Assembly: GCF_007830125.1 (NCBI RefSeq)
Contig: NZ_VLLG01000002.1
Span: 1,744,550-1,808,549 of the forward strand
Length of the DNA stretch: 64,000 bases
Direction of reading: 5' to 3'
Source: Chitinophaga japonensis
GTDB taxonomy: Bacteria; Bacteroidota; Bacteroidia; Chitinophagales; Chitinophagaceae
Positions within the stretch are counted from its first letter, which is position 1; every line of letters starts with the position of its first letter. Under the pieces are notes generated by a model. That model was not told the origin of the DNA, made no database searches, and saw only the letters and a program-made list of their open reading frames with translations. Below, piece by piece: positions 1-8,345 of this stretch. A program made the position numbers and the translations under genes.

Positions 1-1763
1 GCATTTTATGCGGTAAAGACGTGCCGGACGAGGGCAAGGTATGGATCCATAAGGAAGTAACAGTGGTAATGCTGGAACAGCAGGCGGATTTTGACCTTAA
101 CAGATCCATACTGGCCAATATTTTTGCTTACGACCACCCTGTGCTCAACGCCATCAAGGAATACGAGCAGTTGACCGATGAAGGCCGGGAGCCGGATGCC
201 GGCGTGCTGGCGGCGGCCATTGCCAAAATGGATGAACTGGGCGCCTGGCACTTTGATGCCAAGGTAAAACAGATACTGGGCAAGCTGAACATCCACCACC
301 TGGACCAGCTCATGGGCACCCTCTCCGGTGGCCAGCTTAAAAGGGTGGCCCTGGCCAAAGTGCTGATAGACATCGGTTTTGAGCACAAGCATACCCTCCT
401 GATCATGGATGAGCCGACCAACCACCTGGACGTATCCATGATAGAATGGCTGGAAAGCTACCTGAACCAGGAGAATGTGACCCTGCTGCTGGTGACCCAC
501 GATCGTTATTTCCTGGATAGCGTGTGTAATGAGATCATTGAGCTGGACCAGCAGCAGCTATTCATCTATAAAGGCGATTACGAGAACTACCTGGAGAAGA
601 AGGCTGCCCGCGAGGAAAGCGATAAGGCCAGCGTGGAAAAGGCCCGCAACCAGTACCGCAAGGAGCTGGAGTGGATGCGCCGGCAGCCCAAGGCCCGCAC
701 CACCAAGGCCAAGTCCCGCATAGACGCTTTCTATGATGTAAAGGAGAAAGCCAGCGTACGCCTGGAAAAACAGCAACTGGAGCTGAATGTGAAAATGACC
801 CGCCTGGGCGGCAAGATACTGGAGCTGAAGAAAGTGTATAAATCCTACGGCAACCTGCATATCCTCAAAGGCTTTGATTACACCTTCAAAAAAGGGGAGC
901 GCATAGGCATTGTAGGCAGGAATGGCGTCGGTAAGTCCACCTTCCTGGATATGCTGCTGGGCATAGAGCAGCCGGACTCCGGCAAGGTCAACGTAGGGGA
1001 CACCGTGGTGTTTGGCTACTACAGCCAGCAGGGCCTGGTGCTGCAGGAAGACATGCGCATTATTGAGTTTGTAAAGAACATTGCAGAATATTTTCCCCTG
1101 GCGGACGGCACCAGGGTAAGCGCCGCCCAGTTCCTGCAATTGTTCCTCTTTCCCCCGGAAAAGCAGTACACCTACGTGTCCAAGCTAAGCGGCGGGGAGA
1201 AAAGAAGGCTGCACCTGCTCAGCATCCTGTTCCGCAACCCTAATTTCCTGGTGCTGGATGAGCCCACCAATGACCTGGACCTGCCCACCCTCAGCATCCT
1301 GGAGGACTTCCTGCAGGAGTACCAGGGCTGTATCATCATTGTGAGCCATGACCGTTATTTTATGGACAAGCTGGTGGATCACCTGTTTGTTTTTGAAGGC
1401 GATGGGGTAGTGCGCGATTTCCCCGGCAACTATACCCAGTACCGGGAATGGGAGAAAGAGGAAAGCCGTAGCACGACCAAACAATCCGCCCTGCCGGCAG
1501 ATAACACGAATGTAGCAAAAGCGGACACGGCTGCTGCCGGCAAGCCGCGCAAGCTCTCCTACAAGGAGAAGCGGGAGCTGGAACTGCTGGAACAGGAGAT
1601 GACCAAACTGGAAGCAGAGAAAAAATCCATCGACGACAAACTGGCCGCCGGCAGCCTGCCCTATGAAGAGTTGGAGCCCCTTACCCGCCGCGTGGGAGAA
1701 GTGATGGCGTTGCTGGATGAAAAAGGGATGCGCTGGCTGGAGCTGAGCGAGCTGGAAGGTTAA
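1..1763 (+). CDS. ABC-F family ATPase (Uup-like), 5' end outside the window
   Basis: This is the 3' part of a gene that begins before base 1. The frame is open from base 3 (ILCGKD...), so the GTG at base 21 is not the real start and the first Walker A motif lies outside. Visible in order are the first signature LSGGQLKRVAL, first Walker B LLIMDEPTNHLD, the charged interdomain linker, second Walker A GRNGVGKS, second signature LSGGEKRRL and second Walker B FLVLDEPTNDLD. A C-terminal coiled coil of about 65 residues starts near KEKRELELLEQEM. Paired ATPase domains without membrane segments plus this coiled coil fit the Uup branch of ABC-F proteins, which act on ribosomes or nucleic acid rather than in transport. 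Family assignment is firm; the Uup subgroup is inferred from the tail. Confidence 0.92.
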   Translation, partial: ILCGKDVPDEGKVWIHKEVTVVMLEQQADFDLNRSILANIFAYDHPVLNAIKEYEQLTDEGREPDAGVLAAAIAKMDELGAWHFDAKVKQILGKLNIHHLDQLMGTLSGGQLKRVALAKVLIDIGFEHKHTLLIMDEPTNHLDVSMIEWLESYLNQENVTLLLVTHDRYFLDSVCNEIIELDQQQLFIYKGDYENYLEKKAAREESDKASVEKARNQYRKELEWMRRQPKARTTKAKSRIDAFYDVKEKASVRLEKQQLELNVKMTRLGGKILELKKVYKSYGNLHILKGFDYTFKKGERIGIVGRNGVGKSTFLDMLLGIEQPDSGKVNVGDTVVFGYYSQQGLVLQEDMRIIEFVKNIAEYFPLADGTRVSAAQFLQLFLFPPEKQYTYVSKLSGGEKRRLHLLSILFRNPNFLVLDEPTNDLDLPTLSILEDFLQEYQGCIIIVSHDRYFMDKLVDHLFVFEGDGVVRDFPGNYTQYREWEKEESRSTTKQSALPADNTNVAKADTAAAGKPRKLSYKEKRELELLEQEMTKLEAEKKSIDDKLAAGSLPYEELEPLTRRVGEVMALLDEKGMRWLELSELEG

Positions 1764-1892
1764 AGCGCTGCCGCCGATGAATGTACTTAGATGTTATAGG
1801 CCGGTTCAGCTAAATTCGTTAAATTACCAATAGCCCCGATGCATCACTGATGTCATCCGGCTGCTGGTATTTGGAGATTAACAGAGGAATTC

Positions 1893-3209
1893 ATGTGGAT
1901 CAGCATTAGAAAGGGAAGGGGATACTGTTTAATTTTGATGGCGCTGGTATTTTGTTTCTTCACGCAATGCAATACTTCCCCGGCCCCTGCAGATAGCCGC
2001 AAAGTTTTTATCCGGAAAGAAGGAAAGCAGTATACGCTTTACCGTGAGGGGCAGCCATTTGTCATAAGAGGCGCTGCCGGCTATACGCATCCCGGGAAAC
2101 TGAGGGCCATTGGCGGCAATACCATCCGCACCTGGGATACCACCAATATAGGCGCTATCCTGGATGAGGCGCAGCGCCACCACCTGGCGGTGATAGTAGG
2201 ATTGCCCATGCCCGGCAGCGATTACACCGGCTATTTTTACAAAGACACCGCCAGGGTAGCCGCCCAGTACCGCGCTTTTTCCCGTACGGTACAACAGTAC
2301 AAAGATCATCCGGCGCTGCTGATGTGGTGCCTGGGCAATGAGCCGGGATTCAGCTTCAAATGGCGCTATCGTCCCTTTATAAAAGCATTTAATGACCTCC
2401 TGGATATGATCCATGCTACAGACCCGGATCATCCCGTTACCACTACCATGATCAATTTCAGTATATGGGAGGCGCTGTGCATCAAATGGAAAGTGCATGA
2501 CCTGGATCTGGTCTCCTTTAATATATTCGGGCAGTTGCCTGGCCTGCAGCGGAAATTGGACAAGTATGCATGGCTTTGGAACGGCCCTTTCCTGGTAAGC
2601 GAATGGGGTACCTACGGTCCCTGGGAGGTGAGCAGAACGGCCTGGGGCGCGCCCGTGGAAAATACCGGTACCAAAAAAGCGGAGCAATACCAGCAATTAT
2701 ATACGCAATTGCCGGCCCGCAACCCTCGCTTCCTGGGCGCACTGGTATTTTACTGGGGCCAAAAGCAGGAACTAACCCCCACCTGGTTCAGTTTGCTGGA
2801 TGAAAAGGGGGGGATGACGGCAGCAGCAGGCGTCATGCAGGAGTTGTGGACCGGCCACCCGCCCGCGCACGCCGCACCGCCCCTGAAGTATATGCTGCTG
2901 GACGGCCGTGGCGCAATGGATAATATTATCTTCCCCGCCAACACTGCGCAAACCGCGGAAATATTGATGGAGAACGCACCGGCAGATTCGCTCGCCCTGC
3001 ATTGGGAAATATGGCAGGAGGACTGGTTCAGCGAGCTGGGTAAGCAGCAGCCGGTAAAAGTGCAGGATACCCTGATCACCGGCAGCAGTCAATGGACGTT
3101 TACCGCGCCACGGCAGGAAGGCCCCTACCGGGTATATGTAAAGGTAACGGACCGCCAGGGCAGCTTTTCTACTGCCAATACTCCCTTTTATGTAGTGGAA
3201 CAGGAATAA
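1893..3209 (+). CDS. Lipoprotein glycoside hydrolase, GH2/GH5-like TIM barrel (cassette copy 1)
   Basis: The 438-residue protein has a hydrophobic signal ending in a lipobox, with acylated Cys26 in FFTQC, so it is probably membrane anchored. The body is a (beta/alpha)8 glycosidase of the GH2/GH5 clan. The acid/base Glu is E150 in WCLGNE and the likely nucleophile is E237 in LVSEWGTYG. A beta-sandwich-like region follows from about residue 330. It lies 36 bp before a glycosyltransferase-glycosidase fusion gene. The same pair recurs at 7034-12137. Its sequence is also homologous along its length to the C-terminal domain of that fusion partner, which has lost both catalytic Glu. The substrate cannot be read from sequence; trimming or processing of the glycan made by the partner is an inference. 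Confidence 0.85.
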   Translation: MWISIRKGRGYCLILMALVFCFFTQCNTSPAPADSRKVFIRKEGKQYTLYREGQPFVIRGAAGYTHPGKLRAIGGNTIRTWDTTNIGAILDEAQRHHLAVIVGLPMPGSDYTGYFYKDTARVAAQYRAFSRTVQQYKDHPALLMWCLGNEPGFSFKWRYRPFIKAFNDLLDMIHATDPDHPVTTTMINFSIWEALCIKWKVHDLDLVSFNIFGQLPGLQRKLDKYAWLWNGPFLVSEWGTYGPWEVSRTAWGAPVENTGTKKAEQYQQLYTQLPARNPRFLGALVFYWGQKQELTPTWFSLLDEKGGMTAAAGVMQELWTGHPPAHAAPPLKYMLLDGRGAMDNIIFPANTAQTAEILMENAPADSLALHWEIWQEDWFSELGKQQPVKVQDTLITGSSQWTFTAPRQEGPYRVYVKVTDRQGSFSTANTPFYVVEQE

Positions 3210-3245
3210 CGAAGCACCTGTTGAGATAAAAATTGTTCGCGCATC

Positions 3246-6200
3246 ATGCAAGTACCCAGGAAAGCACATCCTCCTTCCCGTACCGAGCTGCTCACCCTGC
3301 GGCTGATGATCCTGATCGGGATAGCCGGCATGGGCTTCCTGCTCTATTACCTGCTGAACCCGCGGCAGGTGGGGTATGCGCCTTTTTACTGGATGCTGAT
3401 GGCTGGCATCTTCTTTACCTGCCTGCGCATACTGCATGAATGGTACCACTACTTTTATATTACGGTGCCGCCGGCGCCACCGCCCGGCCGGCAGTTCACC
3501 GTGGATATCTTTACCACCTTCTGTGCCGGCGAGCCTTATCCCATGATCGTGGAGACGCTGCAGGCCATACAGGCTATCCGCTATCCGCATAACACTTACC
3601 TGTGCGATGAGGCCAATGATCCCTACCTGGCGGAAGTATGCCGGCAGTTAGGCGTGCACCATGTTACCCGCACGGATAAACGGGACGCTAAAGCCGGCAA
3701 CATCAACAATGCATTGAAGCAATCCGGCGGGGAGCTTTGCGTGGTGCTGGACCCGGACCACGTGCCCCTGCCGGAATTCCTGGACCCCATTGTACCATAT
3801 TTCAATGATGCAGCCATCGGCTTTGTACAGGTGGTGCAGGCATACAGCAACCAGTCCGACAGCATGATTGCCAGGGGCGCTGCCCAGCAAACCTTCCAGT
3901 TCTACGGCCCTATGATGATGACCATGAACCGCTACGGTACGGTGCAGGCTATCGGGGCCAACTGTACCTTCCGCAGAACGGCGCTGGAGTCCATCGGCGG
4001 CCACGCGGCCGGCCTCGCGGAAGATATGCATACGGCCATGCAGTTGCATGCAAAAGGATGGAAGTCGGTATACGTGCCGGAAGTGCTCACCTATGGGCTG
4101 GTACCCTCCACGCTGTCCGCTTACTACAAGCAGCAACTGAAGTGGGCGCGCGGCACCTTTGAGCTGCTGGTGACTTCCTACCCCCGGCTCTTCAAAAAAT
4201 TTACCTGGCGGCAGCGCCTGCATTACGGTATTATCCCATTCCACTATTTATCGGGCATCGTTTTCCTGATCAATTTTCTGGTGCCGGTGCTTTCCCTGGT
4301 GCTGGGCTTTATTCCCCTGCGGGTAGACCTGCTTTCCTTTGCCCTGGCAGGGTTGCCTTTTCTGACGGCTACACTGGGCATCCGGCATTTTGTGCAGCGC
4401 TGGGTTATGGGGGAAGACGAGCGGGGCAATCATATTGTAGGCGGCCTGCTGCTGATAGGCACCTGGTGGATCTATATCCTTGGCCTGGTATATACCATTA
4501 TCCGCAAGAAAGTGCCTTACATTCCCACGCCTAAAGATGACAGTGAGCCGGATAGCTGGACATTGAACATTCCCAATGCCGCCGTAGCGCTTTGCTCTGC
4601 AGGAGCGATCGTATACGGGTTGTATACAGACTGGAACCCCTTTGCCTGGGTAATGGCCGGCATTGCGGGTATGAACTGCGGTATTATGTTGTTCAACATC
4701 GTCATCAGCCGCCGGCATCAACTGGCGCGCATCCGCAACCAGTCCGGAACGGTCAGGAGCGTAATGGAATATGTAGTGCTGCTGAAGCTCCGCTTCTGGT
4801 TTTTCCGGCACCGGGTCTATAACGGGGTGCGGCGTTTCGCCCTGCTGTTGCTGATCTGCATTTTCACCGCCACCATCCTCTTTATGGCTGCCGCTTCCAA
4901 AATGCCTACCCGCATGAGCCGGCGCATCCAGAAGCAGGATATCTTTTACGCCGGTATATATAGCCCCGGCGCGTCTACCGCCATGCAGCAGGTGAATGCT
5001 TACCAGCAGGACTATAACTGCCATTTCAATATCATATCCCTGCAATTGCCCTGGAACAACCGGGACAGTGCAGCGATGCCGGGATTGCTGCTGGATTCCA
5101 TTTACGCCAACGGCTCTTACCCGCTGATCACCTGGATGCCGCCTGCCGGCCGGGAAAATATATTGCAGCAGATCCTTGCCGGGGACTATGATCCCTACCT
5201 GGCGTTATGGGCCTCCAGGTTAAAGGCATTGAACAAACCGGTGTACCTGCGTTTTGCACCGGAGCCGGATGATCCTGCCGGTCCGTGGGCTGGAGAAGGC
5301 GTGCAGGCCCCCGCTGTTTTCCGGGCCGCCTGGCAGTATGTGCACGATTATTTTGGAAAGCGTGGGGTGTATAACGTAGTATGGGTATGGAGCATCGCAC
5401 AGCCGGAGGCGGTAGCGGCCTGGTTTCCCGGCGCCCGGTATGTGGACTGGCTTTGTGTGCCCTGCCGCCACCCCTCCTTTACCACTGCTTACGCCCCTTT
5501 TCACCGGAGCCCTGTTTTCCGCTCAGGATTACCGGTAATGGTGCTGGAAAGCGCCGTTCCTGCCGGTAGCGCCGCCGGCCGCGAAGCCAGGCTGAAGGAA
5601 GCCCTGGAAGCGGCCGACCGCGCCTACAGGGAAATAAAGGCCCTGGTATGTTATAACGGGGGCATTGACAGCAACCTGTCCAGGAGCGTGATGGACCGCT
5701 ACCGTGCTTTCAACCGCAACGGGTTCCCGGATAGAGCAGGCCGGCTGCCCGCCCTGGCGCCGGCTACGCGGCCGCCGTTGAAGCGCCTGGCTTTGCCGGA
5801 CACTATCCGCGGGGTGAACTACCAGAAAGGGCGGCACTGGTACCGCAGCTTTCATGCGCTGACCCGGCGGGAGATACAGAAAGATTTTACCGCCATGAAA
5901 CAGGCCGGCATCAATACCATCAAACGCACCGGTCCCGGTGTGTATGACCGGAACATACTGTCCGTAGCGGCGCAGTGCAATATGAAGGTGCACTACAGCT
6001 TTAGCGTGCCAGATGTTTCGGAAATGGCATCGGAGCCGGCCAGGCCGGAAAAAGTAACGCAGGATATCCTGGCTACCGTAAAAAAGCTGAAGGGAGATAG
6101 CAGCATCATTGCCTGGAACATTGCGGATACCAGTTGGCAGCAATTGGCCGCCCGTTTCTATAAGCCCACCCTTACCTATCAGCAGTATGCCTGTGCGGCA

Positions 6201-6932
6201 TGGCTCGGGGAGCTGGTAGCGCGGATCAGGGCGGAGGACCCGGGCAGGCCCGTCACCATGGACGTGCGGGTAAATGGCCAGTTGGAGGATGTAATACAGC
6301 AGTTGCAGCAGCAGGTGCCGGAAATAGATGCTTTCGGGCTGATCATCCCGAAGGAGGACACTGCCGGCGCCCGGCAGATCAGCGGTCTGACCGCCCCCTG
6401 TTTTATCAGTCAGGTATCTGTGCCGCAATATGTGCAGATGGGGAACCGCGGCAAAAGCGCTTTTATACGCGCCTGGCAGGACATTGGCGACAGGGATTAC
6501 CTGGCTTTCGAGGGCCTGGTGGATCACTGGGGGCGGCACAAACGCAATTACTACTACTTGAAGCAGTACTGGGTAAAGAAAGAAGCCGTTCCTGTGCTGT
6601 CGCCCGTAAAGATACTCCGCCCCGCCGCCCTCACCAGGTATAACGAAACGCTGACCTACCATGCTATCCTGTACCGTAACAGCCAGTGGCAACTGGCCTC
6701 CGCTCACCCGCAGGCAGGGCTGCGCTTTGAATGGTACCTGGTACGAACGGACCAGTGGCACAACCCCGTGGCCATGAAGCGCGTGGGCAGCGGCGCGCGA
6801 CTGCGCCTGCAGATACCTGAAGACCCCTCCACCTGCCGCCTGTACCTGGTGGCCGCCCGGGGAAGTGATGTGACCACCGCCCAGGCGCCGCTCAATATTC
6901 CTGTTTTATATACAAAAAGGCGGCCTGGCTAG
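3246..6932 (+). CDS. GT2 polysaccharide synthase fused to GH26-like and degenerate GH domains (copy 1)
   Basis: The 1228-residue membrane protein starts with two transmembrane segments (about 17-70). A cellulose-synthase-like GT2 domain follows (about 83-310) with D121, DPD 169-171, the ED pair 259-260 and QQLKW 296-300, where Lys replaces the usual Arg of QxxRW. Several transmembrane segments span about 328-490, and a last one near 531-549 puts the C-terminal half outside the cytoplasm. Residues about 565-815 resemble GH26; Glu673 and Glu768 remain, but the HE motif reads PE (P672). Residues about 850-1228 resemble the neighbouring lipoprotein, with both catalytic Glu replaced (T962, Q1056). 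The layout suggests a glycan synthase joined to its own extracytoplasmic glycan-binding or processing modules. The polymer is unknown. Confidence 0.85.
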   Translation: MQVPRKAHPPSRTELLTLRLMILIGIAGMGFLLYYLLNPRQVGYAPFYWMLMAGIFFTCLRILHEWYHYFYITVPPAPPPGRQFTVDIFTTFCAGEPYPMIVETLQAIQAIRYPHNTYLCDEANDPYLAEVCRQLGVHHVTRTDKRDAKAGNINNALKQSGGELCVVLDPDHVPLPEFLDPIVPYFNDAAIGFVQVVQAYSNQSDSMIARGAAQQTFQFYGPMMMTMNRYGTVQAIGANCTFRRTALESIGGHAAGLAEDMHTAMQLHAKGWKSVYVPEVLTYGLVPSTLSAYYKQQLKWARGTFELLVTSYPRLFKKFTWRQRLHYGIIPFHYLSGIVFLINFLVPVLSLVLGFIPLRVDLLSFALAGLPFLTATLGIRHFVQRWVMGEDERGNHIVGGLLLIGTWWIYILGLVYTIIRKKVPYIPTPKDDSEPDSWTLNIPNAAVALCSAGAIVYGLYTDWNPFAWVMAGIAGMNCGIMLFNIVISRRHQLARIRNQSGTVRSVMEYVVLLKLRFWFFRHRVYNGVRRFALLLLICIFTATILFMAAASKMPTRMSRRIQKQDIFYAGIYSPGASTAMQQVNAYQQDYNCHFNIISLQLPWNNRDSAAMPGLLLDSIYANGSYPLITWMPPAGRENILQQILAGDYDPYLALWASRLKALNKPVYLRFAPEPDDPAGPWAGEGVQAPAVFRAAWQYVHDYFGKRGVYNVVWVWSIAQPEAVAAWFPGARYVDWLCVPCRHPSFTTAYAPFHRSPVFRSGLPVMVLESAVPAGSAAGREARLKEALEAADRAYREIKALVCYNGGIDSNLSRSVMDRYRAFNRNGFPDRAGRLPALAPATRPPLKRLALPDTIRGVNYQKGRHWYRSFHALTRREIQKDFTAMKQAGINTIKRTGPGVYDRNILSVAAQCNMKVHYSFSVPDVSEMASEPARPEKVTQDILATVKKLKGDSSIIAWNIADTSWQQLAARFYKPTLTYQQYACAAWLGELVARIRAEDPGRPVTMDVRVNGQLEDVIQQLQQQVPEIDAFGLIIPKEDTAGARQISGLTAPCFISQVSVPQYVQMGNRGKSAFIRAWQDIGDRDYLAFEGLVDHWGRHKRNYYYLKQYWVKKEAVPVLSPVKILRPAALTRYNETLTYHAILYRNSQWQLASAHPQAGLRFEWYLVRTDQWHNPVAMKRVGSGARLRLQIPEDPSTCRLYLVAARGSDVTTAQAPLNIPVLYTKRRPG

Positions 6933-7033
6933 GAAATCCGGCACGAAAAGTGCTAGAATGAGTACCAAAAAAAATCTGACCATTTCTTAATTTAAAAGGG
7001 ACAAGTACGCCATAGCTTTTTTATTGAAGAACC

Positions 7034-8326
7034 ATGACATTACGGAAATACCTGCTTTGGGTGCTTCCTTTGCTTTCGATTTATTGTAACACGCCCTCAT
7101 CATCTCCCATTAACCACCGGAAAGTTTTTGTCCAGAAAGCAGGAAAGCAATACACCCTTTATCGCAACGGAAAGCCTTTCACCATCAGGGGCGCATCCGG
7201 TTACACCCATCTTGACAGGCTGCAGCAAATAGGCGGCAATACCATCCGTACCTGGGACACTACCAACATAGGCGCCATCCTGGACGAGGCCCGGCGTTGC
7301 CACCTGGCCGTGATCGTGGGGCTGCCCATGCCCGGCAGCGGCTACCTGGATTACTTTTATAAGGATACGGCCAGAACAGGCGCGCAATACCGCGCATTTA
7401 CCCGTACCGTACAGCGTTATAAGGACCATCCCGCACTGCTGATGTGGTGCCTGGGCAATGAGCTGGGCTTTCCTTACAAGCCCGGTTACAGCGCGTTCTA
7501 CAAAACATTCAACCGCCTGCTGGACATGATCCATGCCACGGACCCTGACCATCCCGTTACTACCACCATCGCCAATTTCAATATCGTACAGGCATTGCTG
7601 GTAAAGTGGAAAGTGCATGACCTGGACCTGCTTTCCTTTAACACCTTCGGTAAGCTGAAGACACTGGACAAACAGTTGAAAAGATCTGCCTGGCTCTGGA
7701 GCGGCCCTTTCCTGGTGACGGAATGGGGCACTTATGGCCCCTGGGAGTCCGCGCTCACGGCGTGGGATGCGCCCATTGAAAGCACCAGCACCAAGAAGGC
7801 GGAGCATTACCGGGAGCTGCACCGGCACCTGCCGGTGAAGGCGCCCGGCTTCCTGGGCGCGCTGGTATTTTACTGGGGACAAAAGCAGGAAACCACCTCT
7901 ACCTGGTTCAGCATGTTTGATGAACAGGCGGCCGCCACGGAAGCGGTGAGCGTAATGCAGCACCTGTGGACCGGCAGGGCTCCGGCCCATGCCGCACCGC
8001 AATTGAAATACATGCTGGTAGATGATAAGGGCGCGCAGGACAATATCATGCTGGCGCCCGGTACCCGGCACCGCGCTGAAATACTGCTGGAGAACGGGGG
8101 GCCGGATACCCTTGCACTGCAATGGGAAATATGGCAGGAGGACTGGTTCAGCGAAACCGGTCTGGCCCCGCTGAAAATGCCGGATACCCTGCTTGCGCCT
8201 GCCGGCAGCCATACACTGACGTTCAGGGCCCCTTCAAAAGCAGGCCCTTACAGGATATATGTAAAGGTAATGGACGGATACGGAAACTTTGCGACGGCCA
8301 ATACCCCCTTTTACGTTGTTGATTAA
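7034..8326 (+). CDS. Lipoprotein glycoside hydrolase, GH2/GH5-like TIM barrel (cassette copy 2)
   Basis: This 430-residue protein is a close paralog of the lipoprotein at 1893-3209. The signal peptide ends with a lipobox and Cys18 in LSIYC. The catalytic residues are intact: E143 in WCLGNE and E230 in LVTEWGTYG. Large blocks are the same in both copies, for example IRTWDTTNIGAILDEA and DPDHPVTTT. It sits 101 bp after the first synthase and 19 bp before the second, so it is probably co-transcribed with the latter. As with copy 1, the clan is clear and the substrate is not. Retained catalytic residues in both lipoproteins suggest both are active enzymes. Confidence 0.85.
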   Translation: MTLRKYLLWVLPLLSIYCNTPSSSPINHRKVFVQKAGKQYTLYRNGKPFTIRGASGYTHLDRLQQIGGNTIRTWDTTNIGAILDEARRCHLAVIVGLPMPGSGYLDYFYKDTARTGAQYRAFTRTVQRYKDHPALLMWCLGNELGFPYKPGYSAFYKTFNRLLDMIHATDPDHPVTTTIANFNIVQALLVKWKVHDLDLLSFNTFGKLKTLDKQLKRSAWLWSGPFLVTEWGTYGPWESALTAWDAPIESTSTKKAEHYRELHRHLPVKAPGFLGALVFYWGQKQETTSTWFSMFDEQAAATEAVSVMQHLWTGRAPAHAAPQLKYMLVDDKGAQDNIMLAPGTRHRAEILLENGGPDTLALQWEIWQEDWFSETGLAPLKMPDTLLAPAGSHTLTFRAPSKAGPYRIYVKVMDGYGNFATANTPFYVVD

Positions 8327-8345
8327 CCATGTGAACTATTGCATT

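Noticed and set aside
21..1763. GTG at base 21 as start of the ABC-F gene
   Set aside because: The frame is open to the window edge and the first Walker A motif must lie upstream.
8289..8345. Upstream in-frame start for the second synthase
   Set aside because: It overlaps the preceding lipoprotein gene, and the added 19 residues have no match in the paralog.
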